A DNA stretch of 6,413 nucleotides, taken from the NCBI GenBank assembly GCA_002412555.1, contig DHVH01000147.1, forward strand, positions 1 to 6,413, read 5' to 3'. The notes under the pieces are model-generated. The model did not search any database, was not told the origin of the DNA, and saw nothing but the letters and a program-made list of their open reading frames with translations. Source of the stretch: Marinilabiliaceae bacterium UBA5213 (GTDB lineage: Bacteria > Bacteroidota > Bacteroidia > Bacteroidales > Marinilabiliaceae). This document shows positions 1 to 6,413 of this stretch, one piece after another. Each line of letters starts with the position of its first letter. Within the stretch, counting starts at the first letter, position 1. A program made the position numbers and the translations under genes.

Positions 1-33
1 CAACTATTTTTTGCTATTATATCTATTTTTGCA

Positions 34-1131
34 CTAGAGACTAAATATTTCATCCAGCCTGCTGCATTCATTTTCCCAATTCAAATCTTCAACAGCAGTT
101 TTTAACGACTTCTTCCACCGTTCTCTCAAATCAACGTCTTCACAGGCATGACGGATAGACTGAGCTATCTCTTCAGGTTCCAGACCATTCACCAGCAACC
201 CGGTATCGTATTGATTTACAATTTCAGCCATATCGGGAAAAGCAGAAGCGATGATAGGCAAACCCAATGCAGGATAATCAAACAAACGATTGGGCAATGA
301 GTGGTAATAATTCAAGCCCATATTCTCCAAAAGGCACAGACCCACATGGGCTTTTGCAGCTTCAGCTGCCAGGCGCTCAAAGGGCAGACGTCCAGTAAAA
401 ACCACTCTATCTTCTAAGTTCATGGCCCTAACCAGGGCATGCAACTCCTCTTCTTTATCTCCGGATCCGGCTATGGTCATGCGGTAATTTGGCAAAAGGA
501 GCAATGCCCTAATTACTTCCTTAAGTCCTCTGCCAATATTCAAAGCACCTTGATAATAGATAATAGGGCATTCAGGAACATCCCTTATTTCCAACACTTT
601 GATTGCCCTGTTCGGCACATTACGTATTAGCTTGAAATTCAGCCCGTACTGCTCTCTATAAATCTCTACAATTCCTTTCGAAACGGTTATTCCCTCGGCA
701 ACCATGGGGACAAAAACAGCCTCTAACTTCAACCAAAACCATCTGACAAACGGCTTATTCAGAATTTCAGGGGTCTCAGGAAAATACTCATGGCTATCAA
801 AAACAACAGGAATCCCCTTCAGTTTGCCCACGATGCAAGCAGCAGGCAGGGTATCCAAATCAACCGCAACAATTTTATCTGCTTTATTGACCAGCAAATA
901 CAAGAATAGTCGGATATTCAAAAATGCATAAAACAAAAATCCTTTATTAAACGGTAAATGAAAGCGTCGGACAACACCTGGCCTTCCTTCAGGGATGTCT
1001 CCTCCAGGCCATTGACGTCCCAAGATTAGCACCTCCCAGCCTTTAGCTTCCAGATACCCTGATAATTTTGTCACCCGATTATCGGTCACAAGGTTGTTGC
1101 TTACAGTTATAATTATACGCTTCAGCTTCAT
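34..1131 (-). CDS. Glycosyltransferase, GT4-like (GT-B fold)
   Basis: This 365-residue protein resembles GT4-type retaining glycosyltransferases, which move a sugar from a nucleotide-sugar donor to a lipid- or glycan-linked acceptor at the inner face of the cytoplasmic membrane. The N-terminal half starts with a Rossmann-type strand (KRIIITVSNN, 4-13) and carries DLDTLPAA (91-98) and DSHEYFPE (112-119). The hydrophobic patch at 61-81 may give monotopic membrane association. The C-terminal donor-binding half shows YQGALNIGRGL (193-203), AGSGD (221-225), VVFTGRLPFERL (243-254) and the donor-loop region PNRLFDYPALGLPIIAS (280-296), which corresponds to the E-x7-E region of the family with Asp in place of the first Glu. 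The length is normal. The ATG at 1131 is chosen because the first strand begins at once. Donor and acceptor cannot be read from sequence. It lies behind the gyrB terminator, and no partner glycan genes are visible. Confidence 0.88.
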   Translation of the reverse strand: MKLKRIIITVSNNLVTDNRVTKLSGYLEAKGWEVLILGRQWPGGDIPEGRPGVVRRFHLPFNKGFLFYAFLNIRLFLYLLVNKADKIVAVDLDTLPAACIVGKLKGIPVVFDSHEYFPETPEILNKPFVRWFWLKLEAVFVPMVAEGITVSKGIVEIYREQYGLNFKLIRNVPNRAIKVLEIRDVPECPIIYYQGALNIGRGLKEVIRALLLLPNYRMTIAGSGDKEEELHALVRAMNLEDRVVFTGRLPFERLAAEAAKAHVGLCLLENMGLNYYHSLPNRLFDYPALGLPIIASAFPDMAEIVNQYDTGLLVNGLEPEEIAQSIRHACEDVDLRERWKKSLKTAVEDLNWENECSRLDEIFSL

Positions 1132-1152
1132 GCTATCTTCATTTTGACCAAC

Positions 1153-1183
1153 AAAAAACCTTCCTGAGTAATTCAGGAAGGTT
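1153..1183 (-). terminator. Intrinsic terminator of gyrB
   Basis: A perfect 11-bp stem (1157-1167 pairing with 1173-1183) closes a 5-nt loop (1168-1172). Read on the minus strand it is followed directly by six T (1153-1158, partly within the stem foot). It lies about 50 bp beyond the gyrB stop codon and 20-odd bp before the glycosyltransferase start, so it should end gyrB transcripts. On the plus strand there is no T-tract after the stem. Confidence 0.9.
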
Positions 1184-1234
1184 GTTGAAATAAATTATTT
1201 AAACAATACCATTAAAGCAAATGGATTACAAATA

Positions 1235-3202
1235 CTAAGCATCAATATTGGCATAGGTAGCATTCTGCTCAATGAACTCCCTGCGAGGTGGAACATCATC
1301 TCCCATAAGCATACTAAACACACGATCAGCTTCAGTGGCACTTTCGATAGTCACCTGACGAAGAGTTCTAACCTCAGGATTCATGGTAGTGGACCATAAC
1401 TGCTCAGCATTCATCTCACCAAGACCTTTATAGCGCTGAATGTGAATAGAATCTTCACGTCCTGCAGCATATTTTTCGGCAAATTCGCGGCGTTGCTTGT
1501 CATCCCAACAGTATTCCTCGATCTTTCCCTTTTTCATCAAATAAAGCGGAGGTGTAGCAATATACAAGTGACCATTTGAAATCAAGTCCTTCATATACCG
1601 AAAGAAGAAAGTCATAATTAAAGTATTGATGTGGCGTCCATCCACATCAGCATCCGTCATGATAATGATCTTATGGTATCTTAATTTCGCAAGATTCAAG
1701 GCTTTACTGTCTTCTTCTGTACCAATGGTAACCCCAAGGGCAATAAAGATGTTCTTTATTTCCTCGCTTTCAAAAACTTTATGCTGAAGCGCCTTCTCAA
1801 CATTCAGAATTTTTCCTCTGAGTGGAAGTATGGCCTGAAATTTACGGTTACGGCCTTGCTTGGCTGTACCTCCCGCAGAATCTCCCTCAACAAGGAAAAC
1901 TTCGCACAACGCAGGATCTTTATCCGAGCAGTCGGCCAGCTTCCCCGGCAAACCACCACCTGAAAGCACACTTTTGCGCTGAACCAGTTCACGTGCCTTA
2001 CGGGCAGCGTGACGGGCTGTTGCCGCCAAAATCACTTTATTGACGATGGCCTTGGCGTCTTTGGGGTTTTCTTCCAAGAAATTTTGAAGCATGGTACTGA
2101 CAGCCTGATCTACGGCCAGACTCACATCGCTGTTACCCAGTTTAGTCTTTGTCTGTCCCTCAAACTGTGGTTCAGCCACCTTAACTGAAATGATGGATGT
2201 AAGTCCCTCACGAAAATCATCCCCATTAATGTCAAACTTAAGTTTGCCCAACATACCCGATTTTTCAGCAAAAGTTTTGAGCGTACGAGTCAATCCTCTT
2301 CTGAAACCGGTCAGGTGCGTGCCACCTTCTATGGTATTGATATTGTTAACGTAAGAATAAACATTCTCAGTAAATGAAGTATTGTAAACAATGGCAATTT
2401 CAACGGGCGTCTCATTCTTTTCAGAATTGATGTAGATGACATTGTCGATCAACTTTTCACGGTTAGAATCAACAAACTGAACAAACTCCTTTAATCCTTC
2501 GTCAGAATGAAAGGTTTCAGACTTAAACTCGCCATTTTCAATTACCTCCCGCTTATCTGTCAATATAATGCTAATTCCTTTGTTCAGGAATGCCAATTCC
2601 CGCATTCGATCAGCAAGAATAGAATATTTATATTCGGTGGTGATGAATATTGAATCATCCGGTTTAAACATGATCCAGGTACCCTTTTTGTCTGTGGGAC
2701 CAATCTCAGCAACCGGCATTAGTGGCTTTCCGCAAGAGTACTCCTGACGGTACATTCTACCTTCCCTGTGAACTTCAGCAATTAGTTGAATGGACAAGGC
2801 GTTCACACACGATACACCAACACCATGAAGACCACCGGAAACTTTGTAACTATCCTTGTCGAATTTACCGCCGGCATGTAGCACCGTCATCACCACTTCA
2901 AGGGCAGATTTTCCTTCCTTCTCATGCATATCAACAGGAATACCCCGGCCGTTATCCATAACAGCGATGGAACCGTCTTCATTGATGGTAACTTCTATAT
3001 AGTCGCAATGGCCCGCCATTGCTTCATCAATAGAGTTATCAACAACTTCGTACACCAAATGGTGCAATCCTTTTACACCGATATCTCCAATGTACATGGC
3101 CGGACGCTTCCTGACAGCCTCCAGACCTTCCAATACCTGAATACTATTGGCAGAATAATCGCCATTGTTTTTTTGGGGCGTAAGCTCTAAATTATCACTC
3201 AT
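1235..3202 (-). CDS. gyrB: DNA gyrase subunit B
   Basis: GyrB is the ATPase subunit of DNA gyrase (A2B2), which introduces negative supercoils ahead of replication and transcription. The 655 residues are complete. The GHKL ATPase domain shows YEVVDNSIDEA (51-61, with catalytic Glu52 and Mg-binding Asn56 by alignment to E. coli), DNGRGIP (83-89) and GGLHGVGV (123-130). The transducer domain ends in the QTKTK loop (350-354). The TOPRIM domain has VEGDSAGG (438-445) and DADVDG (517-522), the metal-binding acidic residues. The tail contains QRYKGLGEMN (589-598) and LMGDDVPPRREFIE (632-645). These tail motifs favour GyrB over ParE. The protein lacks the roughly 170-residue TOPRIM insertion of E. 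coli GyrB (804 aa), as is normal in this phylum. Asp441 and Arg462 occupy the two classic quinolone-associated GyrB positions (E. coli D426, K447); Arg there is a common natural variant. It appears monocistronic, with its own promoter and terminator. Confidence 0.98.
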   Translation of the reverse strand: MSDNLELTPQKNNGDYSANSIQVLEGLEAVRKRPAMYIGDIGVKGLHHLVYEVVDNSIDEAMAGHCDYIEVTINEDGSIAVMDNGRGIPVDMHEKEGKSALEVVMTVLHAGGKFDKDSYKVSGGLHGVGVSCVNALSIQLIAEVHREGRMYRQEYSCGKPLMPVAEIGPTDKKGTWIMFKPDDSIFITTEYKYSILADRMRELAFLNKGISIILTDKREVIENGEFKSETFHSDEGLKEFVQFVDSNREKLIDNVIYINSEKNETPVEIAIVYNTSFTENVYSYVNNINTIEGGTHLTGFRRGLTRTLKTFAEKSGMLGKLKFDINGDDFREGLTSIISVKVAEPQFEGQTKTKLGNSDVSLAVDQAVSTMLQNFLEENPKDAKAIVNKVILAATARHAARKARELVQRKSVLSGGGLPGKLADCSDKDPALCEVFLVEGDSAGGTAKQGRNRKFQAILPLRGKILNVEKALQHKVFESEEIKNIFIALGVTIGTEEDSKALNLAKLRYHKIIIMTDADVDGRHINTLIMTFFFRYMKDLISNGHLYIATPPLYLMKKGKIEEYCWDDKQRREFAEKYAAGREDSIHIQRYKGLGEMNAEQLWSTTMNPEVRTLRQVTIESATEADRVFSMLMGDDVPPRREFIEQNATYANIDA

Positions 3203-3248
3203 GATTATTTATAATTGATTTAATCTTCCGCCTTTTATGGAAGAGCCA

Positions 3249-3256
3249 CAAATATA
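3249..3256 (-). promoter_or_regulatory. Probable gyrB promoter, -7 element
   Basis: The minus strand reads TATATTTG, an exact match to the Bacteroidota -7 consensus TAnnTTTG, 46 bp before the gyrB start. A transcript starting a few bases later would have a leader of about 40 nt. No clear TTTG -33 element stands at the usual distance. The predicted leader holds a 6-bp inverted repeat (TCTTCC at 3224-3229 and GGAAGA at 3239-3244, 9-nt loop) that could fold next to the transcript's 5' end. No Shine-Dalgarno sequence is seen, which is usual for this phylum. Confidence 0.55.
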
Positions 3257-3472
3257 GCAATAATTAAGGTGAAAGACTGCTAAACACCCTCTTTTTTATC
3301 AACAACTCCATTTTCACAACCGACTCATTATCTGAAAAATAAAACATCCCGATGCAAGATTTTTAAAAAATTGTGAATAACCGGCAACTTTATAAAAATC
3401 ACAGGTTTTTTATTGTCAAATTCCCAAATAATATTTGTGTTAATAATCTTCGCTTTAAAGCCCAATAATTTC

Positions 3473-3480
3473 TATTTTTG
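3473..3480 (+). promoter_or_regulatory. Probable promoter of the NusG-like gene, -7 element
   Basis: TATTTTTG matches TAnnTTTG exactly and ends only 8 bp before the ATG at 3489. No good TTTG -33 element is present at normal spacing; a TTTA at 3454-3457 is somewhat close. If the element is used, the mRNA would have a leader of only a few bases. The AT-rich context makes a chance match possible. Confidence 0.4.
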
Positions 3481-3488
3481 AGTCGAAA

Positions 3489-4028
3489 ATGAATATGACT
3501 GATTTGAAAACTACAGATGCAGGTTGTGCTTCCTGGTACGCTCTATATACAAAATCAAGGGCTGAGAAGAAAGTGCTGGATCAATTTACCCAAATGGGAA
3601 TCAAGGCCTATTTGCCACTTAAAAAAGAACTGCGGCAATGGAGCGATCGCAAAAAATGGGTAGAAAGTCCGGTTATAAGCTCCTACATCTTTATAAATAT
3701 CCCTTTAACTGATTATAAACGCGTATTTGATGTCAGAGGTGTTGTGGCCTATGTCTCTCATAAAGGAAAGGCAGTAATTATCCCTGATTGGGAAATTGAG
3801 GCCATGCGCAGAACCGTTGACAATAAGCTGAGCTTTAGTGTGGAGACCGGAACGATAAAAAAAGGACAGACGGTGACCGTTACCTCAGGGCCTTTAAAGG
3901 GTGTAAGCGGACTGGTAACAGACATAAGGGGTCAAAAGAAGCTCTATTTAAGCATCAGCCAGATAGGTTATACCCTGGTTGTTAATCTGGACAGCGATAC
4001 GGTTACAGAAAAACCGGCCAACGAATAG
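3489..4028 (+). CDS. NusG-family specialised elongation factor (UpxY/RfaH-like antiterminator)
   Basis: This 179-residue protein has the two-domain NusG layout. An NGN domain at about 15-110 begins WYALYTKSRAEKKV (16-29) and includes RKKWVES and PVISSYIFI (54-69). A KOW domain at about 122-168 includes GQTVTVTSGPLKGVSGLV (126-143). NusG proteins bind the RNA polymerase clamp and make elongation more processive. The divergent NGN, and the absence of the secE and rplK neighbours that flank housekeeping nusG, point to a specialised paralogue of the UpxY/RfaH kind. Those act on one or a few long operons, typically for capsule or other surface polysaccharides. Here it stands alone: gyrB is divergent and the permease convergent, so its target is not adjacent on its own strand. 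Two in-frame ATGs (3489 and 3495) are possible starts; later Met codons would break the NGN. Its last codons and stop form part of the permease terminator stem. Confidence 0.88.
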   Translation: MNMTDLKTTDAGCASWYALYTKSRAEKKVLDQFTQMGIKAYLPLKKELRQWSDRKKWVESPVISSYIFINIPLTDYKRVFDVRGVVAYVSHKGKAVIIPDWEIEAMRRTVDNKLSFSVETGTIKKGQTVTVTSGPLKGVSGLVTDIRGQKKLYLSISQIGYTLVVNLDSDTVTEKPANE

Positions 4029-4051
4029 AGAAGGTTCTATTGGTTGGCCGG
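4009..4051 (-). terminator. Terminator of the permease gene, overlapping the 3' end of the NusG-like CDS
   Basis: Two 15-nt arms (4014-4028 and 4037-4051) form an inverted repeat with a single mismatch (G4023 against G4042) and an 8-nt loop. On the minus strand the GC-rich foot is followed by five T (4009-4013), so it best serves the permease, whose stop lies 22 bp before the stem. On the plus strand the same hairpin spans the stop codon of the NusG-like gene but has no adjacent T-tract, so any plus-strand termination would be weaker. Confidence 0.75.
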
Positions 4052-4073
4052 TCCTTGAAGAATATACGTCAAA

Positions 4074-5279
4074 TTATTTTTCCATGTGAACGGGTTTGGA
4101 TTTATTGGGCAGAATGAGGTTAAGGATAACCCCGACAACAGCCGCTAAACCAATTCCAGCCATAGAAAAATTACCAAATTCTACCATGGCTCCACCGATA
4201 CCTACAGTCAATATAACCGATGTAATCACCTGATTTCGGGTTTTATTAAGGTCGGTACCTGAGTCCATCAAGGTTTTTATACCTACTGAAGCTATCATAC
4301 CAAATAGCAATAACATGATGCCACCCAGCACCCCTTGAGGAATGGATTTTAATACGCCACTGACTTTCCCTATTAGTGAAAACACAATGGCGGTAACAGC
4401 CGCAATTCGCAATACAAATGGATTGGTTACTTTAGTCAAAGAAATGGCTCCGGTCACCTCAGAGTAAGTGGTATTGGGTACGCTTCCTACAAAACCGGCA
4501 AATGCAGTTGCGATACCATCGCCTAACATTGTGCGGTGCAGACCGGGTTTCCTGACAAAATTCTTTTCAGCAACAGCGCCTATGGCATACATATCTCCAA
4601 CATGTTCAATCAATGGAGCAACAGCTACAGGAATCATATAAATGATGGCACCCCAGTGCCACTCAGGCTTTACAAAATCGGGAAAAGCAATCCACGATGC
4701 CTCGTTGATAAGTGCATAATCAATTTTACCCAATATCATCGCCAAAATATACCCCACAGCAATACCACAGAATATGGGGATCAGCTTTATGAGTCCACGC
4801 ATATAGACCACCACAACAATAGCCGTCAAGAGCGATACAACGGCCAATAACCAGTCCGTACCCGCCATATCCACACCCACAGAAGCCAAGGACAGGCCTA
4901 TGACCATAATCACCGGACCTACAACCACAGATGGAAAAATCTTTTCGACAAATACAATTCCTCGCCACTTTACGATGGCCGACATAATTACGTAAACCAA
5001 TCCCACTGCTATGATACCAGACAAGGTGCCGGCAAATCCGAATAAGCGGGTGGCTTCCACAATGGGAGCAATAAAGGCAAAGCTACTGCCCAAAAAAACA
5101 GGCACCATACCACGGGTAACCAAATGGAAAATGAGCGTTCCAACACCGGCAGAAAAGAGTGCGATGGAGGGGTTAATACCCACTAATAAAGGAACAATAA
5201 CAGTAGCACCAAAGGCTACAAACAAAAACTGAACCCCAAGGATTGTATTTCGGGGAAGGTCGTTAGTAAATTTGCTCAT
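4074..5279 (-). CDS. NCS2-family nucleobase permease (uracil permease, UraA/PyrP-like)
   Basis: This 401-residue integral membrane protein belongs to the nucleobase:cation symporter-2 family (UraA/PyrP/NAT), which takes up uracil or purine bases with protons across the cytoplasmic membrane. It is hydrophobic throughout, consistent with the 14-helix fold. Core markers are EHVGDMYAIGAVAEKN (225-240), GLHRTMLGDG (246-255) and GSVPNTTYSE (265-274). Glu225 and Glu274 match the substrate-binding E241 and E290 of E. coli UraA, and Tyr272 matches Y288. Two positions differ. Asp229 stands where UraA has His245, as in purine-type members such as UapA (D360). Val275 replaces the Asn of the family signature [QEP]-N-x-G-x4-T-[RKG], the rest of which is kept (EVTGAISLTK). 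Uracil is the best guess, but the substrate is open. It is transcribed alone, between the glutamate dehydrogenase terminator and its own terminator. The ATG at 5279 directly precedes the conserved N-terminal region. Confidence 0.9.
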   Translation of the reverse strand: MSKFTNDLPRNTILGVQFLFVAFGATVIVPLLVGINPSIALFSAGVGTLIFHLVTRGMVPVFLGSSFAFIAPIVEATRLFGFAGTLSGIIAVGLVYVIMSAIVKWRGIVFVEKIFPSVVVGPVIMVIGLSLASVGVDMAGTDWLLAVVSLLTAIVVVVYMRGLIKLIPIFCGIAVGYILAMILGKIDYALINEASWIAFPDFVKPEWHWGAIIYMIPVAVAPLIEHVGDMYAIGAVAEKNFVRKPGLHRTMLGDGIATAFAGFVGSVPNTTYSEVTGAISLTKVTNPFVLRIAAVTAIVFSLIGKVSGVLKSIPQGVLGGIMLLLFGMIASVGIKTLMDSGTDLNKTRNQVITSVILTVGIGGAMVEFGNFSMAGIGLAAVVGVILNLILPNKSKPVHMEK

Positions 5280-5294
5280 TGGTTAAAGGGATTG

Positions 5295-5309
5295 ATTTTA
5301 GACTAAAAT
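5295..5309. promoter_or_regulatory. 15-bp dyad upstream of the permease gene
   Basis: ATTTTAG-A-CTAAAAT is a perfect inverted repeat with 7-bp arms around one base, 15 bp before the permease start and downstream of the preceding terminator. It lies where an operator or a promoter-proximal site could be. A TTTG (minus strand, complement of 5316-5319) just upstream could be a -33 element, but no good TAnnTTTG follows it. AT-rich palindromes of this size do arise by chance. Confidence 0.25.
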
Positions 5310-5323
5310 TTTCCCAAAGAAAT

Positions 5324-5356
5324 AAAAAAACCCTCAAAAGATAATCTTTTTGAGGG
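5324..5356 (-). terminator. Intrinsic terminator of the glutamate dehydrogenase gene
   Basis: Arms CCCTCAAAAGA (5331-5341) and TCTTTTTGAGGG (5345-5356) pair almost fully, with one bulged T, and close a 3-nt loop. On the minus strand the stem is followed by seven T (5324-5330). It begins about 26 bp beyond the stop codon of the dehydrogenase and isolates the permease from it. The other side also has a T-run (5358-5363), so the shape is bidirectional, although no plus-strand gene leads into it. Confidence 0.92.
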
Positions 5357-5382
5357 CTTTTTTAAGTTGTAATAAGCAATTA

Positions 5383-6413
5383 TTAAACCAATCCTTGCGC
5401 TAACATAGCATTGGCAACTTTGGTAAACCCGCTGATATTTGCACCATTAACATAGTTAACAAAACCATCGGCCGATTGGCCATTTTTAACACAAGCGTCA
5501 TGAATGTTGATCATTATTGATTGCAATTTCTCATCCACTTCTTGAGGCGTCCACTGCAAACGCATAGAGTTTTGGCTCATTTCCAAACCGGAAACTGCAA
5601 CGCCACCAGCATTGGCAGCTTTACCAGGGCCAAAAAGAATCTTACGCTCCAGAAATACTTTAACCGCTTCAGGCGTTGAAGGCATGTTAGCACCTTCAGC
5701 TACACAGATACAACCGTTCTCAACCAGTTTTAAGGCATCATCACCATTTAACTCGTTTTGAGTGGCACATGGCAAAGCAACGTCACATTTTACCTTCCAG
5801 GGGCGCTCATTCTCCCAAAACTCAGCAGAAGGATACTTCTCAACATATTCCTTAATACGACCACGAATAGCATTTTTCAACACCATTACATATTCCAACT
5901 TTTCTTTAGTAATACCATCGGCATCATAAATTGAACCATTACTATCAGAAAGCGTCACTACTTTTCCGCCCATTTCAAGTACTTTTTCAACGGCATACTG
6001 GGCTACATTACCTGATCCACTGATAGCAACTGTCTTGCCTTTAAAACTTTCATTGCGGGTTTTAAGCATCTCTTTGGCAAAATAGACCGTTCCGTAACCG
6101 GTTGCTTCGGGACGAAGGGGACTGCCACCAAAGTCTAAACCTTTTCCGGTAAGGGTACCAGTAAACTCATTGCGCAAACGCTTGTATTGACCATACATAT
6201 AGGCTACTTCGCGTCCCCCAACACCGATATCTCCGGCAGGAACATCTGTATTTGGACCAATATGACGCTGTAATTCGGTCATGAAAGACTGACAAAATTT
6301 CATCACCTCATTGTCAGATTTTCCTTTAGGATTAAAATCTGAACCACCTTTACCGCCACCCATTGGAAGTGAAGTCAGGCTGTTTTTCAAGACCTGCTCA
6401 AAGGCCAAAAATT
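5383..6413 (-). CDS. gdhA: Glutamate dehydrogenase, NADP-type (5' end cut by the window edge)
   Basis: This enzyme interconverts 2-oxoglutarate plus ammonia and glutamate; the NADPH-linked form mainly assimilates ammonia. About 343 C-terminal residues are present. Reading is open through the right edge (...Phe-Leu-Ala-Phe-Glu-Gln), so the TTG at 6408 is an internal Leu codon, not a start. By comparison with the ~447-residue E. coli enzyme, roughly 100 N-terminal residues are missing. Counting that Leu as 1: LPMGGGKGGSDF (14-25), NPKGKS (26-31) and DVPAGDIGVGGRE (55-67) carry the conserved Lys and Asp residues of the active site. LTGKGLDFGGSPLRPEATGYG (86-106) leads into the dinucleotide fold with SGSGNVAQYA (130-139) and LSDSNGS (153-159). 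The last two segments resemble the NADP-specific E. coli protein more than the NAD-specific clostridial one. The C-terminus (GANISGFTKVANAMLAQGLV) is intact. It is a hexameric cytoplasmic enzyme in this family. Confidence 0.95.
   Translation of the reverse strand, partial: FLAFEQVLKNSLTSLPMGGGKGGSDFNPKGKSDNEVMKFCQSFMTELQRHIGPNTDVPAGDIGVGGREVAYMYGQYKRLRNEFTGTLTGKGLDFGGSPLRPEATGYGTVYFAKEMLKTRNESFKGKTVAISGSGNVAQYAVEKVLEMGGKVVTLSDSNGSIYDADGITKEKLEYVMVLKNAIRGRIKEYVEKYPSAEFWENERPWKVKCDVALPCATQNELNGDDALKLVENGCICVAEGANMPSTPEAVKVFLERKILFGPGKAANAGGVAVSGLEMSQNSMRLQWTPQEVDEKLQSIMINIHDACVKNGQSADGFVNYVNGANISGFTKVANAMLAQGLV

Noticed and set aside
24..31. TATTTTTG promoter-like match on the plus strand at the left edge
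   Set aside because: It would transcribe antisense into the glycosyltransferase; a single AT-rich match without a target gene is not enough.
439..931. Two plus-strand open frames antisense to the glycosyltransferase
   Set aside because: They have no domain or motif and no promoter, and lie entirely opposite an intact gene.
1781..2043. Several 60-73 codon open frames on both strands inside gyrB
   Set aside because: They overlap the conserved TOPRIM/transducer coding region in other frames; there is no sign of independent coding.
2722..3190. Two plus-strand open frames of 79 and 88 codons opposite the gyrB 5' half
   Set aside because: They lie wholly antisense to highly conserved gyrB sequence and show no recognisable motif or promoter; they are shadows.
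1235..3202. Possibility that the topoisomerase gene is parE or carries resistance changes
   Set aside because: C-terminal motifs are of the GyrB type, and the quinolone-associated positions (Asp441, Arg462) hold normal residues.
4536..5232. Open frames of 73-104 codons within the permease gene
   Set aside because: Shadow frames of a well-supported membrane protein; compositions reflect reverse or shifted reading of hydrophobic codons.
6406..6408. TTG as a possible start codon for a 341-residue glutamate dehydrogenase
   Set aside because: The frame stays open to the window edge, and the preceding Phe-Leu continues the conserved family sequence, so the gene is truncated by the edge, not starting here.

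Overview
This window looks like ordinary chromosomal DNA from a member of the Bacteroidota. Four things point that way: the compact 655-residue GyrB, the UpxY-like NusG paralogue, the absence of clear Shine-Dalgarno sequences before the starts, and two exact matches to the Bacteroidota -7 promoter element TAnnTTTG in the gyrB/NusG-paralogue gap. The order or genus cannot be fixed by reading alone; an anaerobic or marine Bacteroidales/Marinilabiliales-type organism would fit.

Layout from left to right. A family-4 type glycosyltransferase lies at 34-1131 (-). gyrB lies at 1235-3202 (-), with a strong intrinsic terminator between it and the glycosyltransferase. A 286-bp AT-rich divergent promoter region (3203-3488) serves gyrB leftwards and a small NusG-family specialised elongation factor rightwards (3489-4028, +). 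That gene converges on an NCS2 nucleobase permease at 4074-5279 (-), whose terminator stem lies partly inside the 3' end of the NusG-like gene. Another strong terminator (5324-5356) separates the permease from a glutamate dehydrogenase (5383-6413, -), which is cut off at the right edge and lacks its N-terminal part.

Functionally this is a set of separate transcription units rather than one pathway: cell-surface glycan assembly (glycosyltransferase), DNA supercoiling (gyrB), transcription antitermination (NusG paralogue), nucleobase uptake (permease) and ammonia assimilation (glutamate dehydrogenase). The only plausible functional link is between the NusG paralogue and the glycosyltransferase, because UpxY/RfaH-type factors usually control polysaccharide genes. 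Here the two are on opposite strands with gyrB between them, so the link is only a hypothesis.

I found no RNA genes, mobile elements, CRISPR arrays or clearly novel system. The most interesting points are the orphan state of the NusG paralogue, the permease's departure from the usual NCS2 signature (Val instead of Asn), the terminator embedded in a coding sequence, and the glycosyltransferase start placed directly behind the gyrB terminator.
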